A stretch of 34,669 nt of DNA from positions 1 to 34,669 of the forward strand of contig CAIQCK010000115.1 of NCBI GenBank assembly GCA_903870275.1. The letters are read 5' to 3'. Positions 7,514 through 15,647 of this stretch are shown here, piece after piece. This stretch comes from an uncultured bacterium (GTDB taxonomy: Bacteria > Verrucomicrobiota > Verrucomicrobiia > CAIQCK01). The position numbers were made by a program, and so were the translations under genes. The notes beneath the pieces were generated by a model. The model did not search any database, had not been told where the DNA came from, and saw nothing but the letters and a program-made list of their open reading frames with translations. Each line of letters begins with the position of its first letter. Within the stretch, counting starts at the first letter, position 1.

Positions 7514-9004
7514 TCAGTCGCCCGAGTCTTCCCAGTGTTGCGCCCGCGAGAGGGCTTTTTGCCAGCCGGCCATGTGCTGCCGGCGCTGCGCGGGCTTCAT
7601 CGTGGGTTCGAAACGGCGGTCCGCCTGCCACTGCGCGGCGATCTGCTGCCGGTCTTTCCAGAGACCCACGGCGAGTCCGGCGAGATACGCCGCGCCCAAC
7701 GCCGTGGTCTCGGTGACCTTCGGCCGCACCACCGGCACGCCGAGCAGGTCGGATTGAAACTGCATCAGCAGATTGTTCGCGGACGCGCCGCCGTCCACGC
7801 GCAGTTCCTTCAGGCGGATGTTTGCGTCGGCCTCCATCGCCCGCAACACGTCGGCCACTTGAAACGCGATTCCCTCCAGCGCCGCGCGCGCGATGTGCGC
7901 CGCCATCGTGCCGCGCGTGATGCCGGCGAGCAGGCCGCGCGCGTAGGCGTCCCAATGCGGCGCGCCCAGCCCGGCAAACGCCGGCACCAGATAGACGCCG
8001 TGCGTGTCCGGCACGCGGGCGGCGAGCGATTCGATTTCCGAGGAGGACTTGATGATGCCGAGGCCGTCGCGGAGCCATTGCACCACCGCGCCGGCGATGA
8101 AGATGCTGCCTTCCAGCGCAAACTCGGTCCGGTCGCCGATGCGCCACGCCACGGTGGTCAGCAGGTTGTTTTTCGACGCCATCGGCTTCGCGCCCGTGTT
8201 CATCAACATGAAACAACCGGTGCCGTAGGTGTTCTTCACCATGCCGGGCCGCGCGCACGCCTGGCCGAACAGCGCCGCCTGCTGGTCGCCGGCGATGCCC
8301 GCGATGGGTATCGCCGCGCCGAAGAGCGTCGTCTCGCCATAGACCTCACTCGACGAGCGCACCGCCGGCAATATGCCGCGAGGCACATCGAGCAGGTCCA
8401 GCAGGTCATCGTCCCAGTCGCCCGTGTTCAGGTTGAACAGCATCGTTCGCGAGGCGTTGCTCGCGTCGGTCACGTGGACGCGCCCGCCGGTGAGGTTCCA
8501 CACGAGCCACGAGTCCACCGTGCCAAACGCCAGTTCGCCTGCCTTTGCCCTGGCGCGTGCGCCCGGCACGTGGCGCAGAATCCAGTCCAGTTTTGTGCCG
8601 GAGAAATAAGCATCCACCACAAGACCCGTCTTTTTCCTGATCTTTGGCGACAGCCCGTTCGCCTTGAGCCGGTCGCATGCGGCGGCGGTGCGGCGGTCCT
8701 GCCAGACGATCGCGTGATGAACCGGCACGCCGGTCTTGCGGTCCCAAACCACGGTGGTTTCGCGCTGGTTGGCGATGCCGATGGCGGCGATGTCGGTGGC
8801 GCTGAGGCCGGCTTTCGCGATGGCCTCCGTGGCTGTGTGCAATTGCGTGGCCCAGATTTCCCGCGCGTCGTGCTCCACCCATCCGGGCTTGGGGAAAATC
8901 TGGCGGAACTCCTTCTGCGCTGCGGCGACAACATTGCCGGCGGCGTCGAAGACGATGGCGCGCGAACTGGTCGTGCCTTGGTCGAGAGCGAGGATGTGTT
9001 TCAT
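7514..9004 (-). CDS. glpK: Glycerol kinase
   Basis: This 496-aa protein catalyses ATP-dependent phosphorylation of glycerol to sn-glycerol 3-phosphate. It belongs to the FGGY kinase family and has the normal family length. The N-terminal phosphate loop is DQGTTSSRAIVFD (8-20). WVEHDAREIW, GTVDSWLVWNLTGG and GDQQAALFGQ follow in order. The C-terminal adenosine-binding region is RVDGGASANNLLMQFQSDLL. AAGG lies just upstream of the ATG at 9004. glpF lies 27 bp upstream on the same strand, so this is a glpFK operon for uptake and trapping of glycerol. No glycerol-3-phosphate dehydrogenase or GlpR-type regulator is in the window. Confidence 0.97.
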   Translation of the reverse strand: MKHILALDQGTTSSRAIVFDAAGNVVAAAQKEFRQIFPKPGWVEHDAREIWATQLHTATEAIAKAGLSATDIAAIGIANQRETTVVWDRKTGVPVHHAIVWQDRRTAAACDRLKANGLSPKIRKKTGLVVDAYFSGTKLDWILRHVPGARARAKAGELAFGTVDSWLVWNLTGGRVHVTDASNASRTMLFNLNTGDWDDDLLDLLDVPRGILPAVRSSSEVYGETTLFGAAIPIAGIAGDQQAALFGQACARPGMVKNTYGTGCFMLMNTGAKPMASKNNLLTTVAWRIGDRTEFALEGSIFIAGAVVQWLRDGLGIIKSSSEIESLAARVPDTHGVYLVPAFAGLGAPHWDAYARGLLAGITRGTMAAHIARAALEGIAFQVADVLRAMEADANIRLKELRVDGGASANNLLMQFQSDLLGVPVVRPKVTETTALGAAYLAGLAVGLWKDRQQIAAQWQADRRFEPTMKPAQRRQHMAGWQKALSRAQHWEDSGD

Positions 9005-9031
9005 GAAAGACCTTTTACCGACGGCGGTTCT

Positions 9032-9766
9032 TTACGAAGCCGGCCAGCACATTTTGTAAAGCACCGCCGCAACGATGCCGCCGATGACCGGCCCAACCAC
9101 CGGAACCCACGCGTAGCTCCAATCCGAGCCGCCTTTGCCGGCGATGGGCAGCACGGCGTGGGCGAGTCGCGGGCCGAGATCGCGCGCCGGGTTGATTGCA
9201 TAACCTGTTGGCCCGCCGAGCGACAACCCGATGGCCCACACGATGACACCGACGAGACACGGGCCAAATCCCACGTCCCAGCCGTGCGCGGGATTGAGGT
9301 TCTTCGGCGTCAGGATGGCGAGCACGCCCAGCACGAGCACGAAGGTGCCGATGATTTCGGTGAGAAGGTTTGCCACGGTGTTACGAATGGCGGGCGCGGT
9401 GCAAAACACCGCCAACTTTGCGCCCTGATTCTCCGTCACCGGCCAATGCGCCAGATATGCCAGCCAGACGACGGTCGCGCCGAGAAACGCGCCCGTCATC
9501 TGGGCCGCGACATAAACCGGCACCGAGGTCCACTCGAACTTGCCGATCGAGGCCAGCCCGATGGTCACGGCCGGGTTGAGGTGCGCGCCGCTGAACGCCC
9601 CGACCGCATAGACGGCCACCGCCACGCCGAACGCCCAACCGGCCGTGATGACTATCCACCCGCCGTTCTCGCCTTTGGTCTTGTGGAGGACGACGTTGGC
9701 AACCACGCCGTCGCCGAGGATGACGAGGAGCATCGTGCCGAGCAGTTCCGCAAGAAAAGGCGACAT
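9032..9766 (-). CDS. glpF: Glycerol uptake facilitator (MIP/aquaporin family)
   Basis: This 244-aa channel protein has six predicted membrane helices and two half-helices bearing NPA boxes: HLNPAVTIG (NPA at 64-66) and INPARDLGPR (NPA at 192-194). The Asp directly after NPAR is characteristic of glycerol-conducting aquaglyceroporins rather than pure water channels. I chose ATG at 9766 because GGAGG lies 7 bp upstream and the protein then begins with MSPFLAELLGT, the usual MIP N-terminus. A longer frame to 9823 adds an unsupported leader. The protein should sit in the inner membrane and feed glycerol to GlpK, whose gene follows 27 bp downstream. Confidence 0.95.
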   Translation of the reverse strand: MSPFLAELLGTMLLVILGDGVVANVVLHKTKGENGGWIVITAGWAFGVAVAVYAVGAFSGAHLNPAVTIGLASIGKFEWTSVPVYVAAQMTGAFLGATVVWLAYLAHWPVTENQGAKLAVFCTAPAIRNTVANLLTEIIGTFVLVLGVLAILTPKNLNPAHGWDVGFGPCLVGVIVWAIGLSLGGPTGYAINPARDLGPRLAHAVLPIAGKGGSDWSYAWVPVVGPVIGGIVAAVLYKMCWPAS

Positions 9767-9907
9767 AAGTTTGCCTCCGATCAGCCGCGGGAGGCTAGCA
9801 AACCCGCCGCACCATGTCCACACACAGGCGCTGCAAACGTTGCTGGAGCCGCAACCTACAGAAACTTCTTCCCATCGTCCCGTCTTCGCTGCTAGAAATT
9901 GCCCATC

Positions 9908-10687
9908 ATGAAACCGATCACTCGCTCCCTTTGCCTCGCATCCCTTTCACTCGCGCTTGTTTTCACCGCCGCCGCCGGCCAGGCCGCCGACGAGCGTTGC
10001 TTTGAGTTGCGAACCTATTACGCCCCGCCGGGCAAACTCGACGCATTGGTGGCGCGCTTCCGCGACTACACCTGCAAGGTTTTTGAGAAATACGGCATGA
10101 CCAACATCGGCTACTGGGTGCCGGTGGAGAACCCGGACAACAAGCTCGTATACGTGCTGGCGTTCCCCAGCCGCGACGCGGCCACGGCGTCATGGAAGGC
10201 GTTCATGGACGACCCCGACCGGAAGGCCTATTTCAAGAAAACGGAAGAGAACGGCAAGCTCGTCGAGAAGATCGAGAGCGTCTTCATGAAGGCCACCGAT
10301 TTTTCGCCGGAGGTGAAACCCTGCTGCGCCGCCGCGCCGCGCACGTTCGAGTTGCGCACCTACACGGCCACTCCCAACAACCTGCCCAACCTCCTCGCGC
10401 GCTTCCGCGACCACACCGTCAAGCTGTTCGAGAAGCACGGCATCACCAGCGTCGCCTACTGGACGCCCACCGACCCGAAGCAAGGCGCAGACAACACGCT
10501 CATCTATATCGTCGCCCACAAGAGCAAAGACGCCGCCGCGGAATCATGGAAAGCGTTCCGCGCCAATCCCGAATGGGTTAAAGTAAAGGCCGACTCCGAG
10601 AAGGCCGCCGGCGGTCCGTTGACCTTGAAGGAAGGCGGCGTCAAATCCGTCTTCATGCAGCCGACCGACTTCTCGCCAATGAAGTAG
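9908..10687 (+). CDS. Secreted protein with two NIPSNAP domains
   Basis: This 259-aa protein has a Sec signal peptide (hydrophobic core SLCLASLSLALVFTAAA, probable cleavage after GQAA). Two tandem NIPSNAP (dimeric alpha/beta-barrel) domains follow. Repeat 1 starts with CFELRTYYAPPGKLDALVAR and ends with SVFMKATDFSP. Repeat 2 starts with TFELRTYTATPNNLPNLLAR and ends with SVFMQPTDFSP. The near-identical borders point to internal duplication. NIPSNAP proteins have no settled bacterial function; secreted forms are common in Planctomycetes and Verrucomicrobia. The ATG at 9908 is preferred over a TTG nine bases upstream. The gene stands alone, divergent from glpF and convergent with the ABC-F gene. 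Confidence 0.88.
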   Translation: MKPITRSLCLASLSLALVFTAAAGQAADERCFELRTYYAPPGKLDALVARFRDYTCKVFEKYGMTNIGYWVPVENPDNKLVYVLAFPSRDAATASWKAFMDDPDRKAYFKKTEENGKLVEKIESVFMKATDFSPEVKPCCAAAPRTFELRTYTATPNNLPNLLARFRDHTVKLFEKHGITSVAYWTPTDPKQGADNTLIYIVAHKSKDAAAESWKAFRANPEWVKVKADSEKAAGGPLTLKEGGVKSVFMQPTDFSPMK

Positions 10688-10738
10688 CGGCGGTTTCCCT
10701 GCTGGACGCAGGCCGGCGATAAAATCGGAAGGGATGCG

Positions 10739-10758
10739 TAGAGCGATTTGCTGCTCTA
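10739..10758. terminator. Small hairpin between convergent genes
   Basis: TAGAGC (10739-10744) and GCTCTA (10753-10758) form a 6-bp stem with an 8-base loop in the gap between the stops of the NIPSNAP and ABC-F genes. It may serve as a weak bidirectional terminator. No long T-run follows, so this call is tentative. Confidence 0.3.
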
Positions 10759-10771
10759 ACGGCGGGCGTTT

Positions 10772-12676
10772 TCACTTCCCGATCCGGCCCAGTTCCTCCC
10801 AGCGCGCGTAAAGCCGGACCACTTCCGCTTTTGCCGCCTCCAAATCCGCGATCAGGGCCGGCGCTTCCTTCGCGCGCGTGGCATAGAAGCCGGGATCGTG
10901 CAGCGTCGCCTCCAATTCCGTCACGCGATTCTCTGCCGCCAGAATCGCCGCTTCCATGCCCGCGAGTTCCCGTTGCTCCTTGAAGCTCAGCTTGCGCGAG
11001 CGGTCGGGCTTCGGCGCCGCAGCTTCCGGCTCGCATGAAAGAACCTTCGCCGGGGCGTCGTTCGCGCGCTTCCCGCGCGCCTCCCGCTCCTTCCGCTTTT
11101 CCAGGTAATACGAATAGTTGCCCGGCTGCACGAACACGCCGCCGTCCTCGAACGCCACAATCTGGTCGCAAATACGATCAAGAAAATAGCGGTCGTGACT
11201 CACCACCAGCACGCTGCCATCAAAATCCGCCAGCGCCTCCTCCAGCATCCGCAGGCTGGGCAGATCGAGATCGTTGGTCGGCTCGTCCAGCACCAGCACA
11301 TTGCCGCCGCGCCGCAGCACCTTCGCCAGCATCAACCGCGCGCGTTCGCCGCCGGAAAGATGGTCCACGGGTTCCTTCACGCGCTCATCAGTAAAAAGAA
11401 ACCGTCGCAGGTAGGATCGCGCGCTGAGCCTTTGGTCGCCAAACAGGATCGTCTCGCTGCCGCCCGAAATCTCCTCCAGCACCGTGTTCGCGCCGTTGAG
11501 TTGCATTCGCGCCTGGTCAATGTAGTTGAACGTCACCTTCTTCCCGATCGTGACGGCACCCTCGTCCGGCGCGCGTTCGCCCATGCAGATGCGCAGCAAC
11601 GTCGTCTTACCGACGCCGTTGCGGCCCACTACGCCGGTGCATTCGCCCGGCTTCAACGCGAACGTCATCCCGCGAAACAGCCAGCGCTCGCCAGCGTCTT
11701 CACCGACCTTCGCGCCCGCCTCGGCCACGTTTACCGCGATGTTGCCCAGCTCTGGCGCGGGCGGGATCAACAAATCCATCTCCCGCTCCTCCGGCGGCGC
11801 CTCCAGCCCGGCCACCTGGTAAAACGTGTCCATTCGATGTCGAGCCTTCGACCGCTGCGCCCGCACGCCGGCGCGGACCCACTCCAGTTCCACGCGCAGG
11901 AACCGCTGCCGCCGCCGCTCCGACTGCTCCGCGATCTGCTGCCGGACCGCCTTCGATTCCAGATACGCCGTGTAATTGCCCGGATGCGAGAAGCACCGGC
12001 CATCGGCCAGTTCCACGATCCGCGTCGCGAGCACATCGAGGAAATAGCGGTCGTGCGTCACGAAAATCACCGCGCCCGGAAAATTCTGGAGAAACTCCTC
12101 CACCCAGCGGATCGTCTCCGCGTCGAGATGGTTCGTCGGCTCATCAAGCAACAACAAGTCCGGCTGCGGTACCAACGCGCGGCAGAGCGCCACGCGGCGC
12201 TTTTCGCCGCCCGACAACGGCCCCACCAGCGCGTCCAGCGGCGGCGTGCCCAGCGCCGTCGCATCGGCTTTGATCCGCGCCTGCAAGTTCCAGCCGTCCG
12301 CCATCTCGATCTTGTGCAACAGATCCGCCATCTCCGCGTCGCTGCGGTGGCCGGCCTCGTAACAGCGCAACCACTCCATCAAATCGCTCGCCCCCGCCTC
12401 GATGTTTTCCCGCACCGTCCTGCCTCCATCCAGCTCGAACTCCTGCGGCAGATACCCGACCCGCAGCCCGCGCCGCCGCGAGATGTCTCCCGCATCGGCC
12501 TGGTTGGCGCCGGCGAGGATTTTTAACAAACTGGTCTTCCCGCATCCGTTGCGCCCGACCAGCCCCACTTTCTCTCCCGGCGTCACCGACAGCACCACCC
12601 CATCCAGCACGCGCTCAAGCCCGAAGCTGAGGGCTACTTCGTTGGCGGAAAGCAAAGCGGGTGTGGGTGTACTCAT
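10772..12676 (-). CDS. uup: ABC-F family ATPase, Uup-like
   Basis: This 634-aa cytosolic protein has two ABC domains in tandem and no membrane segments. The first has Walker A GLVGRNGCGKTSLL, signature LSGGEKRRV and Walker B LLLLDEPTNHLD. The second has GVVGRNGVGKTTLL, LSGGERARLML and VLVLDEPTNDLD. An inter-domain linker rich in Arg lies between them. The last ~75 residues form a charged coiled coil (from KLSFKEQRELAGMEAAILAA) typical of Uup, which binds DNA and the ribosome. ABC-F proteins act on stalled ribosomes; Uup also influences transposon excision in E. coli. ATG 12676 was chosen; a TTG at 12691 is possible. Confidence 0.92.
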   Translation of the reverse strand: MSTPTPALLSANEVALSFGLERVLDGVVLSVTPGEKVGLVGRNGCGKTSLLKILAGANQADAGDISRRRGLRVGYLPQEFELDGGRTVRENIEAGASDLMEWLRCYEAGHRSDAEMADLLHKIEMADGWNLQARIKADATALGTPPLDALVGPLSGGEKRRVALCRALVPQPDLLLLDEPTNHLDAETIRWVEEFLQNFPGAVIFVTHDRYFLDVLATRIVELADGRCFSHPGNYTAYLESKAVRQQIAEQSERRRQRFLRVELEWVRAGVRAQRSKARHRMDTFYQVAGLEAPPEEREMDLLIPPAPELGNIAVNVAEAGAKVGEDAGERWLFRGMTFALKPGECTGVVGRNGVGKTTLLRICMGERAPDEGAVTIGKKVTFNYIDQARMQLNGANTVLEEISGGSETILFGDQRLSARSYLRRFLFTDERVKEPVDHLSGGERARLMLAKVLRRGGNVLVLDEPTNDLDLPSLRMLEEALADFDGSVLVVSHDRYFLDRICDQIVAFEDGGVFVQPGNYSYYLEKRKEREARGKRANDAPAKVLSCEPEAAAPKPDRSRKLSFKEQRELAGMEAAILAAENRVTELEATLHDPGFYATRAKEAPALIADLEAAKAEVVRLYARWEELGRIGK

Positions 12677-13031
12677 GGATGTGCGGACCAATCAATCCAA
12701 TAACCGAAGTTGACCGTGGCGCCGGCATCCTTGCCGGCACAACTTCGGTTTTCGGGATCAGCCGATTTTCGGCGGTTTCGTCGGGGCGGTCTTGCGGCTG
12801 ACGCCTTTCAACGGGTTTGTTTTCCGAGCCGCAACCCGGTGAAATATCGAAATATCACGATGGAACTGCGATTTCTTTTTCTTTGCCATCCCCAGAAGAT
12901 GCGCCAAACACGCCCCATTTGCCAGCGGCAAGCAAATGTTAATGCTGCGTGAGAATCCTGCTAACGCGAAGGTCAACGGCGGCAGCTAGTCGCCGAGGAC
13001 GTTCGATTTGTCTCTGAGCGAATCGGTTGAC
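12677..13031. other. Gap between ABC-F and release-factor-like genes
   Basis: This is 355 bp without a supported gene. Besides the hairpin at 12702-12750 it contains CGGGTTTGTTTTCCGAG near 12817, a partial resemblance to the GGGTTTGTTTTCGAAA repeat found at 7181. It must contain the ABC-F promoter, which I could not pin down. Confidence 0.5.
12702..12750. repeat. Two-part hairpin upstream of the ABC-F gene
   Basis: AACCGAAGTTG (12702-12712) pairs exactly with CAACTTCGGTT (12740-12750). Inside it GCCGGCA-TCCT-TGCCGGC (12721-12738) forms a second perfect 7-bp stem. It lies just upstream of the ABC-F start. It could be an extragenic palindromic repeat or a leader structure. Confidence 0.7.
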
Positions 13032-13445
13032 CTACTCCGGCGCGACAGAACGTCGGGATTCTTTCTTGGCGGCTTGGTGGGATTTGTCGGCGAGCATGCG
13101 CTGTTTGGAGCGGCGGCTGCGGCGGCGTTTCTGGCGGCGGATTTTCTCCGCCGCAGCGCGCTCTGCGCTCACGAAGCCCTTTTGCAGCGCTTCGATTTTG
13201 TCGAGCAGGAGCCGGCGGGCGAGGAACCGGTTGAGGCCCTGTTGGCGCGTAGTCTGGCATTTGACCTGGAGCCGCGTGGGACGGTGGATCAACTGCACGC
13301 AGGTGGCGCACTTGTTGACGTTCTGGCCGCCGTGACCGCCGCTACGGACAAAGGTTTCTTCGATGTCGGCTTCGCGCACGCCGAGCGCGTTCATACGCTG
13401 GGCAAGCTGGGTTTCCTTTTCCGGGCCGACGGGAAATGCGCTCAT
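13032..13445 (-). CDS. Release-factor-like protein with GGQ motif
   Basis: This 137-aa protein has the class I release-factor catalytic domain without the stop-codon recognition domains. The core is FVRSGGHGGQNVNKCATCVQ, with the catalytic GGQ at 39-41. A basic C-terminal tail follows (AEKIRRQKRRRSRRSKQRML). The layout matches ArfB/YaeJ and the mitochondrial MTRFR (C12orf65) group, which hydrolyse peptidyl-tRNA on stalled ribosomes; the tail enters the empty mRNA channel. The sequence around GGQ (GGHGGQNVNK, not GAGGQHVNT) is closer to the MTRFR-like bacterial group. The ATG at 13445 begins MSAFPVGPEK. It stands alone between the ABC-F ATPase and a membrane protein gene. Confidence 0.85.
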   Translation of the reverse strand: MSAFPVGPEKETQLAQRMNALGVREADIEETFVRSGGHGGQNVNKCATCVQLIHRPTRLQVKCQTTRQQGLNRFLARRLLLDKIEALQKGFVSAERAAAEKIRRQKRRRSRRSKQRMLADKSHQAAKKESRRSVAPE

Positions 13446-13499
13446 GGCAATAGCGTAGCGGTCGAGCGGCGGAAAGGCAATGGAAGGAGGGAAGGGGAG

Positions 13500-13540
13500 G
13501 CGAGTGAAGAGTTAAGAATTAAGAGTGAAGAGTTGGGAAT
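13500..13540. repeat. GAGTTAAGAATTAAGAG-type short repeat
   Basis: The stretch GAAGAGTTAAGAATTAAGAG and the sequence after it are a purine-rich repeat of the same kind as at 22784-22880. It lies in the 138-bp gap between two minus-strand genes. It looks like a genome-wide intergenic repeat rather than a gene-specific signal. Confidence 0.5.
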
Positions 13541-13583
13541 GTGAAGGCTAAAGGTTTCTCGCCTCGCTCTACGCTTTGTGGGC

Positions 13584-14345
13584 CTAACCGGCGTCCATGT
13601 TCTGGTCCAGCATCCCTTCCTTGGCCGCGGCGCGGCGGGTGTAGATGCCCCACGCAATCCAGACGACGACGAAAAGCGCGACCGCGCCGAACATGTAGGC
13701 GGCGGTCAGGCCGAGTTGCTCCTTGCGGAAACCGGCGCCGATCAACGTCGCCGGCACGGCTTCGGGAACCAGCCCGACGGCCGTGCCCAGGAAGAACTCG
13801 CGCCGGCGGATGGGCGAGAGCGCGAGCACGGTGTTGGTCACGATGCCAGGCAGCGGAAGCTGGCGGAAGATGATGACGGCGGGAACGGTGTTGTGTTTGA
13901 GTCTGGTGGCGAGTTTTTGCCATGCGGGGTGCTTGCGCAAGATGGACTCGCTCAGTCCGAGCCAGCGCACCAGCAGGAAGACGGCAGAGTAGCCGATCAT
14001 GGCAGCGAGCAAACTCCACGCCAGACCGCCCCAAAAGGCGAACAACGCGCCGCCCACAAAATGAAAAGCCAGTCGCGAGATGCCGGCCGCGACCAGCGCC
14101 GCCACGATCAGGATAAACACGACCGGCGCCCACGGCCCGCAGTCCTGAATGAACTGTTTGAGCCGCGGCAGATTTTCGGTGAAAAAGTGGCGGACCTGCG
14201 GCAGCGAGGTCAGCAGCAACAGCACGAGCAGCGCGGCAAACAGAATCCCGGCCTTCCGAAAGGCGCGGCGTTCGATTTGCGCCACATCTTCGGGCACCGC
14301 AATGGCGCCAGCGCCGGTATTTAGTTGATCATCTGATTCCGCCAT
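13584..14345 (-). CDS. TVP38/TMEM64 family (VTT domain) membrane protein
   Basis: This 253-aa inner-membrane protein has a cytosolic N-terminus of ~30 residues. A transmembrane helix follows (GILFAALLVLLLLTSL), and then a VTT/SNARE-associated (DedA-like) domain of four to five further helices. Typical family features are the Gly-rich reentrant segment FHFVGGALFAFWGGLAWSLL, the segment FRQLPLPGIVTNTVLALSPI with its conserved Arg and Pro, and FFLGTAVGLVPEAVPATLIG. DedA/VTT proteins act in lipid scrambling or membrane homeostasis; the bacterial role of this subgroup is not settled. The start ATG at 14345 is the first in frame. No co-transcribed partner is evident. Confidence 0.88.
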   Translation of the reverse strand: MAESDDQLNTGAGAIAVPEDVAQIERRAFRKAGILFAALLVLLLLTSLPQVRHFFTENLPRLKQFIQDCGPWAPVVFILIVAALVAAGISRLAFHFVGGALFAFWGGLAWSLLAAMIGYSAVFLLVRWLGLSESILRKHPAWQKLATRLKHNTVPAVIIFRQLPLPGIVTNTVLALSPIRRREFFLGTAVGLVPEAVPATLIGAGFRKEQLGLTAAYMFGAVALFVVVWIAWGIYTRRAAAKEGMLDQNMDAG

Positions 14346-14536
14346 CCATGTTCCTCAAGGTGGCGGCAGTGTAGCCGACACCGGCGGGCGGTTCAACAAA
14401 AGCCGCTGCCGCCGGCGATTCCGGCATTGTCATCGGAAGGACGCGTCTGGACACCGCACCAAGTCCTGAAATGGACTTGATCGTAGTGCGGGTGCCATTT
14501 TTTCACGGAATAGACCTTTCCGAGGACTGCGCTAGC

Positions 14537-14627
14537 ACTGCGCTAGCGCAGTCCATTGGAAAACGCATGTTTTGGTTTCCGAAAAACACGCGTTTTTGGC
14601 TGATTTTTCACTGCGCTAGCGCAGTGA
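14537..14627. repeat. Pair of ACTGCGCTAGCGCAGT palindromes
   Basis: The 16-bp perfect palindrome ACTGCGCTAGCGCAGT occurs at 14537-14552 and 14610-14625. The second is extended to 20 bp (14608-14627). A half copy, ACTGCGCTAGC, directly precedes the first. The copies are 73 bp apart. They may be operator-like sites or ends of a small element. Confidence 0.7.
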
Positions 14628-14774
14628 TTTTTCTTGCCCAAAAATCCCCGTGTGTAATTGCTACGCCAGTTCTTTTGGGCGCGGTGTGCCCACGGCCAGT
14701 GAACAGTGAACAGAAATCAGTGGACGGTGGCCAAGTGACGCTGACGACCACCCGAACATTTACAGGAGGCATGT

Positions 14775-14823
14775 ATGACACGCAACGGGAAGAGTACACG
14801 GCTGCCGCGAGGGATTCGCGAGC
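14775..14823 (+). pseudogene. Probable remnant of a short conserved gene start
   Basis: ACAGGAGGCATGTATGACA gives a strong ribosome site and start, followed by MTRNGKSTRLPRGIRER. This resembles the beginning of small proteins starting MTRNGKIARLP that I recall from Verrucomicrobia. After about 17 codons the frame turns into repeat-derived, low-information sequence. I read it as a gene cut off by repeat insertion or deletion. The family link is from memory. Confidence 0.35.
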
Positions 14824-15046
14824 GGAGACGGTCTCAAAATTTCCGCAACGAGCGCATGGGGTCGTGTGGAACGTTCTTCCAAGCCCGTTGCCAAACGGAT
14901 GTGGACATCCGTTCTACGGTGGCCAAGCCCGTCTTGAGACGGTCTCAGCAGATCAACCTATGGGAGGCCCAAGCAGTCGAAGCCAGTTTCTGGATCTTGT
15001 CCGGAACCACGCAGTTACAATCCATGGACGGCGCCGCTCACCTTGG

Positions 15047-15181
15047 CCCTCTCTCATCGCCAGCGAGGGGAAAGGGAAATCGATCGCTTCTGCCATCACA
15101 CGCACCCAACGGTTTGCCTGCGCTCCACGCGAAGAATTTCCCCCTCTCCCTGCGTCAGCGGGGAAAGGGTCGGGGTGAGGG
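15047..15181. repeat. Two GC-rich extragenic hairpin repeats
   Basis: CCCTCTCTCATCGCCAGCGA with the following GGGGAAAGGG (15047-15076) and CCCTCTCCCTGCGTCAGCGG with GGAAAGGG (15142-15169) are two imperfect copies of one hairpin-forming repeat. The second continues into TCGGGGTGAGGGG. This class of GC-rich repeat is common between genes in many bacteria. Confidence 0.6.
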
Positions 15182-15315
15182 GTTGCGGCCATTGCGTCGT
15201 TCCGGCTCGCGGTCATCCGGTTCAACCCGGTTTGGTCAAACCTTGGTCAAAGTCAGTCAAAGCTAGTCAAAGTGATTCCGCCTATTATTTTTTTACAACC
15301 GCAAGACCCCAATCC

Positions 15316-15349
15316 GGCTCGATCCGACCTGATCCGACTGAATCCGACC
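15316..15349 (+). repeat. ATCCGAC-type repeat, copy 1
   Basis: Successive GATCCGACCT, GATCCGACTG and AATCCGACC units form a short degenerate tandem array. It matches the reverse complement of 28552-28585 at 28 of 34 positions. The two sites therefore carry members of one dispersed repeat family. Confidence 0.65.
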
Positions 15350-15647
15350 AAATCCGGGTGAAAACTCAATCCATGATATTGCAAATGCACGATTCCACAC
15401 CGGCTAAAATCCGAAATCAAAGTCCGGCAGACTGGCATCCGTTCTGCTTAAAAACCGAAGCTCAACGGACGCGAAGGTCCGTTTTACAACGCGATGCGGG
15501 TTTGGGGGCATTCCTGCAAACTGGAAAGTTTGCGCTACAGGGGCCGGTCGTTCTGATGCGTGTGCCCGGATGCGCCTTTATGAAAATGAGCGATGGCTTT
15601 GCATTTGCGGTGGCGGGCCGGCGCATGTTAAATACCTCCCCTTGACC

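Larger units (their letters stand above)
14346..15647. other. 1.3-kb repeat-rich gap
   Basis: No intact gene is supported here. In order it holds two ACTGCGCTAGCGCAGT palindromes, a probable truncated gene remnant at 14775, two GC-rich hairpin repeats near 15047 and 15142, a GGTCAAA-type short repeat near 15231-15270 and an ATCCGAC repeat at 15316-15349. The promoter of the kinase gene must lie near its right end. It looks like a landing zone for mobile repeats. Confidence 0.6.

Noticed and set aside
6932..9895. A 987-codon open frame on the plus strand
   Set aside because: It runs antisense over glpK and glpF, whose motifs are unmistakable. Its translation is rich in Arg, His and Gln without domains, as expected of a shadow in high-GC DNA.
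14775..15266. A 163-codon frame with a strong ribosome site
   Set aside because: Only its first ~17 codons look like a gene start. The rest covers GC-rich hairpin repeats that give typical spurious peptides.
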